Shown one piece after another: positions 8,789 to 16,797 of a stretch of 33,428 bases of DNA. The notes under the pieces are model-generated. The model saw only the letters and a list, made by a program, of their open reading frames with translations, was not told the origin of the DNA and did not search any database. This DNA is from a bacterium. Lineage in GTDB: Bacteria; Patescibacteriota; Minisyncoccia; Phycocordibacterales; UBA9973. The DNA is taken from NCBI GenBank assembly GCA_021831595.1, contig JAKBMK010000032.1:1-33428 (forward strand), given 5' to 3'. A program made the translations under genes and the position numbers. Within the stretch, counting starts at the first letter, position 1, and each line of letters opens with the position of its first letter.

Positions 8789-9400
8789 ATGCAACCAGGC
8801 GTAATACAAACTGTTACTGAAAAACCACTATTTGATCCAACATATTTAAATATAGAATATGTTTTTAATAAAATTTATAATTCTATAGGACCAATATGGG
8901 ATACGATAACTGATCCTCACACCTGGACAATTATCGGTATTATTTCTGTCTGCATTTCTATTTTGAGTCTTTTTATTATAATCTTTTCTCTTGTTCGCTT
9001 AATAGAGATACAAATTTTTGATGCACAAGAAATTGAACACGAGATTAATCATGCCTTGGCTAGGGATAAGGAGACAGATAGGTCTACTAATCCACGCTGG
9101 AAATATATACAAACTCTCATTGAAAGTCCAAATGAATCAGATTGGAGGATTGCTGTATTGGAGGCTGATACTCTTCTAGAAGAGAGTTTGAAAGAGAAAG
9201 ATATCGTAGGTAATAATATGTCAGAATTATTAGAAGAAGCTAAAGCAAATGGGTATCCAAATATACAGGGAGCTTGGGATGCACATCTAATTCGCAACAA
9301 AATTGCTCACGAAGGTGCAGATTTCCCGTTTACTCAAATAGAGGGGAGAAGAGTTATAAAACTATATCAGAATATCTTCGAAGACTTAAAGGTAATTTAA
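8789..9400 (+). CDS. Membrane-anchored HEPN-like protein
   Basis: One strong TM segment (TIIGIISVCISILSLFIIIFSLV); C-terminal HLIRNKIAHEG fits the HEPN RNxxxH motif. Confidence 0.55.
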   Translation: MQPGVIQTVTEKPLFDPTYLNIEYVFNKIYNSIGPIWDTITDPHTWTIIGIISVCISILSLFIIIFSLVRLIEIQIFDAQEIEHEINHALARDKETDRSTNPRWKYIQTLIESPNESDWRIAVLEADTLLEESLKEKDIVGNNMSELLEEAKANGYPNIQGAWDAHLIRNKIAHEGADFPFTQIEGRRVIKLYQNIFEDLKVI

Positions 9401-9411
9401 AATATAACACT

Positions 9412-9439
9412 AAAAAAGAGCAGCAAGCTGCTCTTTTTT
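9412..9439. terminator. Bidirectional hairpin terminator
   Basis: AAAAAAGAGCAGC-AA-GCTGCTCTTTTTT between convergent genes. Confidence 0.85.
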
Positions 9440-9460
9440 GTTTTATGGTTAATTATTGAA

Positions 9461-10786
9461 TCAAAGTAATCTTGCAGCAAGTTCTGCCAGATCTGATCTC
9501 TCTCCTTTAACGAGGGAGACATGACCGTAGGTTTTCTCTCCATTGAACCTGGAAATAAAATGTGTCAGTCCGTTTGAGGATTGGCTCAGATATGGAGAAT
9601 CAATTTGCGTTGGATCTCCAAGTAGAACCATTTTTGTCCCGACTCCAGCTCTGGTCAAGATAGCCTTTACTTCTGCCGCAGTGTCATTTTGAGTCTCATC
9701 CAGAATGAAGAAGGCTTTCGGAATGCTCCTTCCACGTATGAAAGCTAGTGGTTCCAAGGTAACTTTTTTCTCAGTTTCGTAGATTTTTTTGATAAGAGCC
9801 TCGTTTCCGTTAAGGCTTTTGAGGACTAGCATGTTATCAAAGAATCCTTGCATGTATGGTGATATTTTTTCGTTGGCATCACCAGGCAAGAAACCAAGAT
9901 CGTTATCTGTCAGACCAATAACTTTTCTTGTGTAGTAGATTCTGTCATATAATCCTGTCTTAACAAGATAATAAGCAGCAGCCAGTGTTAAAAGTGTTTT
10001 ACCTGTTCCTGCAGGTCCAGCAAGTGTCATAGAAGAGATGTTTGGATCGAGGAGTAGATTCAAAGCAAAAGCTTGCTCTGAGTTTCTAGCTTCTATTCCC
10101 AATGGCCTCATTTCTTTTTTGTTTATTAAATGAAGATTACCTTCTTTGTAGAATGCAAGAGCTGTTGAGCCAGAAGAGTTCGAGTCAACTGTTACTGATT
10201 CATTTTCCTTCAAGTTAAAATCATTTTTATCAAAAGAAGTAAACTTGTCTTTGTATAAAGATGAAATTATTTCTGAAGTAACCTCAATTGTTTTTGAGGG
10301 AGCGTAGAAAGTTTCTGCTTCAGGAACAGCATCAGTAGTATAATCTTCTGCTGTTATTCCTAATGCGCCGGCTTTGATACGTAAGTTTACATCTTTTGAA
10401 ACAAAGATAACATCATTCTTCACCCCTTTGCTTTTGCCGTCATTTAGTAAGCAATAGGCTGCATTAAGGATGCGATGATCCATGGTCTGCTCAGAAAAAA
10501 TTTTTTTAACCTTATTGTGATAAGGCAAAGAAATCACTCTTAGCTTTCCAAGACCTTCTCCGAGGAGGGCTCCGCCATCATGAACTTTGATTTGAGGCAT
10601 ACCCTCAATTGTTCTCAAGGCTTCTCTGGCGTGGTAGCTTATAGAATCTTCTCCTTTTTTATGGGGGTCCAATTCCATAATTACTTCGATGGGGATTGCT
10701 ACATCATTTTCCTTGAAAGAAAACAGACATTTGCTATCATGCAAGATAACATTTGTGTCTAATACAAAAGTCTTAACAGTACCCAT
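9461..10786 (-). CDS. PIN domain plus PhoH family ATPase
   Basis: N-terminal PIN (FVLDTNVILHDS), then AGPAGTGKTLLTLAAAYYLV Walker A and FFILDETQN Walker B. Confidence 0.92.
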   Translation of the reverse strand: MGTVKTFVLDTNVILHDSKCLFSFKENDVAIPIEVIMELDPHKKGEDSISYHAREALRTIEGMPQIKVHDGGALLGEGLGKLRVISLPYHNKVKKIFSEQTMDHRILNAAYCLLNDGKSKGVKNDVIFVSKDVNLRIKAGALGITAEDYTTDAVPEAETFYAPSKTIEVTSEIISSLYKDKFTSFDKNDFNLKENESVTVDSNSSGSTALAFYKEGNLHLINKKEMRPLGIEARNSEQAFALNLLLDPNISSMTLAGPAGTGKTLLTLAAAYYLVKTGLYDRIYYTRKVIGLTDNDLGFLPGDANEKISPYMQGFFDNMLVLKSLNGNEALIKKIYETEKKVTLEPLAFIRGRSIPKAFFILDETQNDTAAEVKAILTRAGVGTKMVLLGDPTQIDSPYLSQSSNGLTHFISRFNGEKTYGHVSLVKGERSDLAELAARLL

Positions 10787-10868
10787 TTTGATTCTTTTAT
10801 TAGTTTATACTAGATCTATATTTAACTTAAAACTACTCCTAAATAAAACAGAAGTCAAATAAGCCTTA

Positions 10869-11354
10869 TTAAGACTTTTTGGGAACGATTTTAACTGTTT
10901 CCATCCCACTCAAATATCCATGAAGAGTTGTACCTGTGATAAGAGACATTGGAAGTTGTATGAAAAGTAAATTAATTATTAGTAGATCTAATGGAAACCA
11001 TATGTAAATAAGTGCTGTAGAAAAACTTATTGTATAAAAAATATTGAACATAAGATGTTGTCTGAAAGTATAATGCTTTTTCCAATATGTATCCATTACT
11101 TTCATACCAAAACACCGATCTTTTTGAAAGATAAATATGAATGATTCATATAATCCAAACAACACTATTACAGATATCCTCCAATATATTGTAGGCCCTA
11201 GTATTATCAGGAAGGGGACAGATAATCCAAATGCTATGATAGCATTCAATACAGAAGCTCCAAGCTTTTCAAGCGGGTTACTAGTTTTTTCTTCATACAG
11301 AACACCACTGAGTTGTGGTAACTGTTCAATATGGAGATTTCTTGTTTTTTTCAT
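10869..11354 (-). CDS. Predicted multi-pass membrane protein (RDD-like)
   Basis: Several hydrophobic helices; start MKKTRNLHIEQ at 11354, as the 5' extension of the ORF runs into tRNA-Asp. Confidence 0.5.
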   Translation of the reverse strand: MKKTRNLHIEQLPQLSGVLYEEKTSNPLEKLGASVLNAIIAFGLSVPFLIILGPTIYWRISVIVLFGLYESFIFIFQKDRCFGMKVMDTYWKKHYTFRQHLMFNIFYTISFSTALIYIWFPLDLLIINLLFIQLPMSLITGTTLHGYLSGMETVKIVPKKS

Positions 11355-11357
11355 TTG

Positions 11358-11431
11358 CGCAGTCGAAGGGACTTGAACCCTCAACCTCCCACGTGACAGG
11401 CGGGTGCTCTAACCAGTTGAGCTACGACTGC
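11358..11431 (-). tRNA. tRNA-Asp(GTC)
   Basis: Acceptor GCAGTCG/CGACTGC, anticodon loop CTGTCAC, T loop TTCAAGT; CCA not encoded. Confidence 0.95.
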
Positions 11432-11482
11432 ATTCGTACAACATTTCAAACATAACATAAAATAGAAAATAATTCTACTCTA

Positions 11483-11559
11483 TGGTGTCGATGGCAGGAG
11501 TTGCACCTGCGACCTGGCGCTTATGAAACGCCCGCTCTTACTAACTGAGCTACATCGAC
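11483..11559 (-). tRNA. tRNA-Met(CAT), elongator type, CCA encoded (a tRNA-Ile2 role cannot be excluded by eye)
   Basis: Acceptor GTCGATG/CATCGAC, anticodon loop TTCATAA, 3' end A-CCA. Confidence 0.88.
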
Positions 11560-11604
11560 ATTTTCAGCCGTGGACATAATTTTAGCCTGTCACCAGCTTA
11601 CTTG

Positions 11605-11675
11605 TTGCGGGACTTGGAATCGAACCAAGGTCTTAAGGTTATGAGCCTTACGAGATACCATTTCTCTATCCCGCT
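11605..11675 (-). tRNA. Initiator tRNA-fMet(CAT)
   Basis: A1-A72 mismatch above a G2-C71 stem (aGCGGGA/TCCCGCa), anticodon loop CTCATAA. Confidence 0.85.
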
Positions 11676-11737
11676 ATTTATATTAGATTAAACCAATATT
11701 TGCTTATAATAACCCGAAATCATAAATTTTGCAATGA

Positions 11738-11766
11738 TTGAAAAACGCCCCAATTTAAGGTATTCT
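11738..11766 (+). promoter_or_regulatory. Sigma70-type promoter for tRNA-Thr(GGT)
   Basis: TTGAAA-N17-TATTCT. Confidence 0.65.
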
Positions 11767-11782
11767 TAGGAGAGTTTATTTA

Positions 11783-11854
11783 GCCTTCATAGCTTAGTGG
11801 CAAAGCACTCCCTTGGTAAGGGAGAGAGCGTGAGTCCGATTCTCACTGAAGGCT
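11783..11854 (+). tRNA. tRNA-Thr(GGT)
   Basis: Acceptor GCCTTCA/TGAAGGC, anticodon stem CTCCC/GGGAG with loop TTGGTAA, T arm GTGAG-TCCGATT-CTCAC. Confidence 0.93.
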
Positions 11855-11859
11855 CAAAA
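11838..11859 (+). repeat. 22-bp direct repeat copy 1 (3' end of tRNA-Thr)
   Basis: GATTCTCACTGAAGGCTCAAAA, exact copy at 11963-11984. Confidence 0.9.
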
Positions 11860-11894
11860 ATACCTGAGTATCTTTGAGTGTGAGAATCGGAAAG

Positions 11895-11940
11895 CTTTTC
11901 GATGTATATGAGAAATTACTATTTCGAATATACCGAAAAG
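11895..11940 (+). ncRNA. Long hairpin (possible structured RNA) between duplicated tRNA-Thr 3' ends
   Basis: CTTTTCG-at-GTATAT-GA-GAAAT-TACT-ATTTC-GA-ATATAC-CGAAAAG: 18 bp, one 2-nt bulge, symmetric GA/GA internal loop. Confidence 0.5.
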
Positions 11941-11962
11941 GTGTACTGCTCCTGTAAGGAGA

Positions 11963-11984
11963 GATTCTCACTGAAGGCTCAAAA
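11963..11984 (+). repeat. 22-bp direct repeat copy 2 (duplicated tRNA-Thr 3' end)
   Basis: GATTCTCACTGAAGGCTCAAAA; start-to-start spacing 125 bp. Confidence 0.9.
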
Positions 11985-12494
11985 TCACATAGAGATTTCT
12001 ATAAAAGTTTTAGAGGTTATTTTTGATATGAGATGTAACATGTCTTCTTTTTTGATAGCAAGACATCCTTTTGTATATTCCATATTTTCCTTCATTATAT
12101 GAATAAAAATTGCGCTACCCTCATTTTTTATTACAGGTGAATCATTATATCCAATAATTAAAACTATATCGTACATATTATCTTCTCTCCATAAATTTTC
12201 ATAACTCCCATTGAATGGTAGTTTAATAAATGTGTTGTATTCATTTCTTGATGGGTCGTCACACCATGCATTGTCTTTTGACAATGGGGTACATTTTATC
12301 TGGGTCTCAGGTTTCTTTATTTTATCCTCTCTATAATATATTTCTCTTATAGGGAAAGTCCCCATTGGTGTTTTCCAATCTCCCTCTTTTTTGTTGTCTG
12401 TTATCCCGTCTCTTCCAAAAACACAAAAAAAAGAGCACTTATCATCCAATGATAGTAATCTCTTTTTATAACTGGCTTTCATTATATCAAACAT
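11985..12494 (-). CDS. L,D-transpeptidase/YkuD-like protein
   Basis: GDWKTPMGTFPI and IFIHIMKENMEYTKGCLAIKKEDM resemble the YkuD H-x-G-C region. Confidence 0.7.
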   Translation of the reverse strand: MFDIMKASYKKRLLSLDDKCSFFCVFGRDGITDNKKEGDWKTPMGTFPIREIYYREDKIKKPETQIKCTPLSKDNAWCDDPSRNEYNTFIKLPFNGSYENLWREDNMYDIVLIIGYNDSPVIKNEGSAIFIHIMKENMEYTKGCLAIKKEDMLHLISKITSKTFIEISM

Positions 12495-12498
12495 ATTT

Positions 12499-12954
12499 TT
12501 ATTCTACTTTATCAAGAGAAGAATGCCAATACATATCTAAAACTGGAGCCTTTTTCTTAATTCCATCCTTATCGAGTCCGGAATAATGTAGTGGATGTTC
12601 ACCTGGCATTCCAAGTGAACTACGGTTAGAAACAGCTTGTTGTTCTCCGATATAAACTCCTAGGTGTTTGTGATCTGCTCCGTTTTGGTGTACAGAACCC
12701 CAAACAATAATACATCCTACCTTTAAAGTTTTTATCTTAAACCAACCATTGTTTTCCATTGCGTATAATGTCCCGGGGACAGTAAAGTGTACTCTATCTA
12801 TCAATCCATGCAAAAGCAAAATAGAAGAAATATAATAGGCACAACTCAAGTCACCATTTTTTAGAACATCATTACCTTCTTGATCAAAGTAACTTCTAAA
12901 GAGCTGAGATCCCGTTGAGTTTTTTACACTCAATAATAAATTTTTTAGTTTCAT
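12499..12954 (-). CDS. NlpC/P60-like cysteine peptidase-fold protein
   Basis: GDLSCAYYISSILLLHGLI, VGCIIVWGS and HKHLGVYIGEQQAVSN resemble the Cys/His layout of NlpC/P60. Confidence 0.5.
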   Translation of the reverse strand: MKLKNLLLSVKNSTGSQLFRSYFDQEGNDVLKNGDLSCAYYISSILLLHGLIDRVHFTVPGTLYAMENNGWFKIKTLKVGCIIVWGSVHQNGADHKHLGVYIGEQQAVSNRSSLGMPGEHPLHYSGLDKDGIKKKAPVLDMYWHSSLDKVE

Positions 12955-13062
12955 CTTCTAAAATTTAATTTCTCAAAATTTACCATTTTGTAGAGTTTGT
13001 GTCAAAATGGGGGAAGGGTGTATATTGTATAGGTTAGTTTTACGACATTTTGTCCTGTGAGA

Positions 13063-13135
13063 GCCGAAGTAGCTCAGTTGGTAGAGCAATGGTATCGTAA
13101 ACCGTAGGTCGCCAGTTCGATCCTGGCCTTCGGCT
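13063..13135 (+). tRNA. tRNA-Thr(CGT)
   Basis: Acceptor GCCGAAG/CTTCGGC, anticodon loop ATCGTAA, T loop TTCGATC. Confidence 0.95.
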
Positions 13136-13170
13136 CTGACGGGGGAAGATAATTATTATAAAAATATTTT

Positions 13171-14208
13171 ATGTATAGTAACAAAAATAACGGTAAAAAA
13201 GTTTTTGAAGGTGATAGTGCAATAAAAGATTTCCTAACCCCTGGATCACTCGGTGTGACCCCTCTTGTAGAACTTCCAGCTTCAGTTAATAAATTTAAAA
13301 AAGATAAAGTTCGAATTTTCGTAAAACTTATGCAATTCGTGCCACTAGGGAATATCAAGTCTATGCCTTCTTGGCAAATGCTTTCTGGTATGACTAAAGA
13401 TGAACTAAAGCAAACGAAACATCTAGTAGAATATTCTTCCGGTAATACTGTTCTCTCTCTCGCAATTCTATCTCGCCATTTTGGCATACCAAATCTTCAT
13501 GCCATTATTACACCCGATGTTCCCGAGCATAAGAAGCGTTTACTTAAACTTGTTGGGGCTGATTTGATGATTTCTTATGGTCCTCGTAGTCCTGATGTTC
13601 ATAGTAATAAAGGTGGAGTATATGAAGCCAAGCAGCTTGGTAAGAAAAAGGGTTGGCACAACCTCAATCAATATGTAAATCCTGGAAATACTAATGCGTC
13701 TGAAGAGTATGTCGCCAAGGAGCTTTGGAATCAGCTAGGTGACCAAATGACAATTTTTGCTTCGACTATTGGTACTGCAGGTACTATCTATGGCACAGGT
13801 AATTATTTAAAAGAAAAAAATAAAGATATATATATCGCTGGAACCTCTATAAAGAAAGGTTCTTCAATTCCGGGACCTCGAGTAGATGAAGCAATACTCA
13901 AGCTTGGCATTCCTTGGTATGACGTTGTAGACAAAGTTATCCCTATTGATGCAGTATCTGCGTATGAAAGAAGTTTAGCTCTCATACGGTTGGGTCTTTT
14001 TGTGGGTCCTTCGACTGGTATGCAGCTAGCCATGATAGAGAAGTTGATAGGAGAGATGAAGAAGAGCAAAACTTTGAATAAATATAGAAATAAAAATAAG
14101 GAAGTGGTAATCGCTTTTGTGGCTTGTGATATGATGCATCCATATATCGACGATTATTTTTCAATCTTACCTAAAAAATATTTTAAACAAGAGCAAAAGT
14201 TAAAATAG
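13171..14208 (+). CDS. PLP-dependent enzyme, cysteine synthase/threonine synthase-like family
   Basis: GVTPLVELP, GNIKSMPSW (Lys site), EYSSGNTVLSLA, STIGTAGTIYGTGNYLKE, FVGPSTGMQLA. Confidence 0.8.
   Translation: MYSNKNNGKKVFEGDSAIKDFLTPGSLGVTPLVELPASVNKFKKDKVRIFVKLMQFVPLGNIKSMPSWQMLSGMTKDELKQTKHLVEYSSGNTVLSLAILSRHFGIPNLHAIITPDVPEHKKRLLKLVGADLMISYGPRSPDVHSNKGGVYEAKQLGKKKGWHNLNQYVNPGNTNASEEYVAKELWNQLGDQMTIFASTIGTAGTIYGTGNYLKEKNKDIYIAGTSIKKGSSIPGPRVDEAILKLGIPWYDVVDKVIPIDAVSAYERSLALIRLGLFVGPSTGMQLAMIEKLIGEMKKSKTLNKYRNKNKEVVIAFVACDMMHPYIDDYFSILPKKYFKQEQKLK
14201..14206 (+). promoter_or_regulatory. -10 box (TAAAAT) upstream of the prfB leader
   Basis: N7 spacing to the leader start, identical to copy 1. 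Confidence 0.5.
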
Positions 14209-14213
14209 AAATA

Positions 14214-14282
14214 CTTGTCCCGTACTAAATTTTTGATTACGGGATATAGAGATAAACATTATTATTAAAATTTAGTACCGGG
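14214..14282 (+). promoter_or_regulatory. Repeated structured 5' leader, copy 2 (abuts prfB ATG 14283)
   Basis: 69 nt homologous to 8720-8788, same length, compensatory changes in the stem. Confidence 0.75.
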
Positions 14283-15170
14283 ATGGATAAAGATAAAGAA
14301 GAAATTAGAAAAGAGATAGAACAACTTGAAAATGAAATGCTTCAAGGTAATTTCTGGGAAGACAAAGTGAGAGCTCAGGGTATCATAAAGAGAATAGGGG
14401 AACTCAAGGACGAACTACTAGGAGCAGAGAAATATGACAAAGGTGGTGCTATTCTCTCAATTCTTTCAGGGGCAGGAGGAGACGACGCAGAAGATTTTTC
14501 TTCAATGTTACTTCGTATGTATATGAAATTTATAGAAAGAAAAGGTTGGCAGGCAACTTTGATTCACGAAAATAAGAATGATGTAGGGGGATATAGGAAT
14601 ATATCTATAGAAATTTCTGGTAAAAGTGCCTATGGAACACTCAAGAATGAATCGGGTGTTCATCGTCTTGTTCGTATCTCGCCATTTAATGCGAATGCCA
14701 AGCGTCATACCTCTTTTTCTTTGGTAGAAGTAATTCCAAAGTTAGAAAAAAATGACAAGGTGATAGAAATTCCACCGGAAGATTTGCGAATTGAATTTTC
14801 AAAAGCAGGTGGCCCTGGTGGACAGAATGTGAACAAAAGAGAGACGGCTGTTAGGCTTATACACATACCTACGAATATCTCTGTCCATGTCACTTCAGAG
14901 CGTTCTCAAGAACAAAACCGTGAGAAGGCCCTAGAAATGCTTAAGGGCAAGCTTTATAAGAAGAGAGAAGAAGATAAACTCAAAGAAAAGGCTGGATTAT
15001 CTCCTACAAAGACTACAGAGATAGAATGGGGTAGTCAGATTCGTTCATATGTCCTTCATCCTTACAAAATGATCAAGGATCATAGGACAGGGGTAGAAGT
15101 AAATAATGTTGACGCCGTGCTTGAAAGTGGCATGATAGACGAATTTATTGAAGCAGAACGGGAATTGTGA
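14283..15170 (+). CDS. prfB: Peptide chain release factor 2
   Basis: GGPGGQNVNKRETAVRL (GGQ), RISPFNANAKRHTSF (SPF region); short N-terminus, no frameshift needed; ends in TGA. Confidence 0.93.
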   Translation: MDKDKEEIRKEIEQLENEMLQGNFWEDKVRAQGIIKRIGELKDELLGAEKYDKGGAILSILSGAGGDDAEDFSSMLLRMYMKFIERKGWQATLIHENKNDVGGYRNISIEISGKSAYGTLKNESGVHRLVRISPFNANAKRHTSFSLVEVIPKLEKNDKVIEIPPEDLRIEFSKAGGPGGQNVNKRETAVRLIHIPTNISVHVTSERSQEQNREKALEMLKGKLYKKREEDKLKEKAGLSPTKTTEIEWGSQIRSYVLHPYKMIKDHRTGVEVNNVDAVLESGMIDEFIEAEREL

Positions 15171-15186
15171 TAAAATTATAAAATCG

Positions 15187-15867
15187 ATGATTTACTTTGA
15201 TAATGTTACAAAAAAATATAAAGAGAATTTTTCACTGGAAGGAGTTACTATTTCGATAGCCCCTGGAGAATTCGTCTCTATAGTAGGGCATTCAGGTGCA
15301 GGCAAGACTACATTAACCAAATTAATACTCGCTGAGGAGTCCCCAACATCTGGTACTATCTCTTTCGAGTCTACAGACATTCATAAATTAAACAAGAAGG
15401 ACCTCATGAACTTCCGTCGTAAGATTGGAGTTGTTTTCCAAGATTTTCGTTTACTTCCAAACCGAACAGCTTATGAGAATATCGCCTTTGCTATGGAGGC
15501 TACAGGTAAAACAGATCAGGAGATAATGGAAGATGTCCCTCATGTTCTAGAGCTTGTCGACCTTACCAATAGAGCCTTTCATTTTCCTCATCAGCTCTCT
15601 GGTGGAGAAAAGCAACGTTTGGCTATCGCCAGGGCTATCATAACTCAGCCAGATATAATAATTGCGGATGAGCCAACTGGTAATCTTGATCCAATTAATG
15701 CAGGAGAAGTTATCAAAATACTTAAGAAAATTAACGACCTAGGAACGACTGTTATTCTAACTACTCACAACAAAGGTATTGTCGACGGCATAAAGAAGCG
15801 AGTGATAACCCTTGAGAACGGTCGTGTAGTTCGAGATGATAAAGAGGGCAAATATATGCTAAAATAA
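15187..15867 (+). CDS. ftsE: Cell division ATP-binding protein FtsE
   Basis: GHSGAGKTTLTKLI, LSGGEKQRLAIARAI, IIADEPTGNLD; start MIYFDNVTKKY after the prfB stop. Confidence 0.93.
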   Translation: MIYFDNVTKKYKENFSLEGVTISIAPGEFVSIVGHSGAGKTTLTKLILAEESPTSGTISFESTDIHKLNKKDLMNFRRKIGVVFQDFRLLPNRTAYENIAFAMEATGKTDQEIMEDVPHVLELVDLTNRAFHFPHQLSGGEKQRLAIARAIITQPDIIIADEPTGNLDPINAGEVIKILKKINDLGTTVILTTHNKGIVDGIKKRVITLENGRVVRDDKEGKYMLK

Positions 15868-15873
15868 ACTTAT

Positions 15874-16794
15874 ATGTTGATACACGCTAAAAGAATAATA
15901 AGAACAGGTTGGAATAGTTTTGTACGCAGTGGTTTTACTTCCATTGCAAGTATTATGATTATGACCATCACTCTTTTTGTTATTACTTCTCTTATTTTCG
16001 TCCAGGCATCTCTCAACGCATCTCTAAATGATATAAAGAATAAAGTCGATGTTACTGTTTACTTTGTTCCAGGAGCTGAAGAAGCTTCTATCAAGAAAGT
16101 AGAAGAATCTCTCTCAAAGTTGCCAGAAGTGAAGAGTATCGTGTATGTTTCTGCTCTTGAAGCACTATCAAACTTTAAAGATAAGCACTCCAATGATTAT
16201 CTTACTCTTCAAGCCTTAGAAGAGTTGAATGACAATCCATTGGGGGCTTCACTTAATATTAAGGCAAATGATCCTTCTCAATACGAAAGTATTTCAAAAT
16301 ATTTTGAGAGTGATAATGCTTTATCAAAAGGAGCTCTCACTATTATAGACAAGGTTGATTACAATCAGAACAAGTTAATTATCGATAGACTGACTTCCAT
16401 TATCAATGGAGCTCGTAGTCTAGGATTCGCTGTTTCTCTTATACTCATTATTATTTCTATTATTATAACTTTCAATACTATTCGTCTTATTATCTATATG
16501 TCTCGCGATGAGATAAATGTGATGAAGCTTGTAGGAGCAGGGAGCAAATATGTCCGAGGACCGTTCATAGTATCAGGGGTTCTCGTTGGTATTTGTGCTT
16601 CTCTCCTTACAATCCTCATTTTTATACCTATTTCTATTTGGTTAGGGAATCATATGACTGACTTTATTGGTATTAATCTTTACCAGTATTATAAGTCAAA
16701 TTTCTTGCAGTTATTTGTTATTATGTTTGGTTCTGGTATTTTGCTTGGAAGTATTGCAAGCTTCTTTGCCATTAATAGATATCTAGGAAAATAA
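15874..16794 (+). CDS. ftsX: Cell division protein FtsX (permease)
   Basis: Follows ftsE; VDVTVYFVPGAEEASIKKVEESL, four predicted TM segments. Confidence 0.92.
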   Translation: MLIHAKRIIRTGWNSFVRSGFTSIASIMIMTITLFVITSLIFVQASLNASLNDIKNKVDVTVYFVPGAEEASIKKVEESLSKLPEVKSIVYVSALEALSNFKDKHSNDYLTLQALEELNDNPLGASLNIKANDPSQYESISKYFESDNALSKGALTIIDKVDYNQNKLIIDRLTSIINGARSLGFAVSLILIIISIIITFNTIRLIIYMSRDEINVMKLVGAGSKYVRGPFIVSGVLVGICASLLTILIFIPISIWLGNHMTDFIGINLYQYYKSNFLQLFVIMFGSGILLGSIASFFAINRYLGK

Positions 16795-16797
16795 AAT

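Noticed and set aside
11895-11940. Kink-turn in the tRNA-Thr insert hairpin
   Set aside because: The GA/GA loop and the 2-nt bulge are separated by 6 bp; a standard k-turn needs a 3-nt bulge adjacent to the tandem GA pairs.
13074-13487. 137 aa minus-strand ORF spanning tRNA-Thr(CGT) and the PLP enzyme start
   Set aside because: Antisense to a clear tRNA and to a recognised enzyme; no family signature.
14283-14340. Possible programmed frameshift in prfB
   Set aside because: The RF2 ORF is continuous from ATG 14283; no in-frame UGA slippery site seen, so canonical RF2 autoregulation is not supported.
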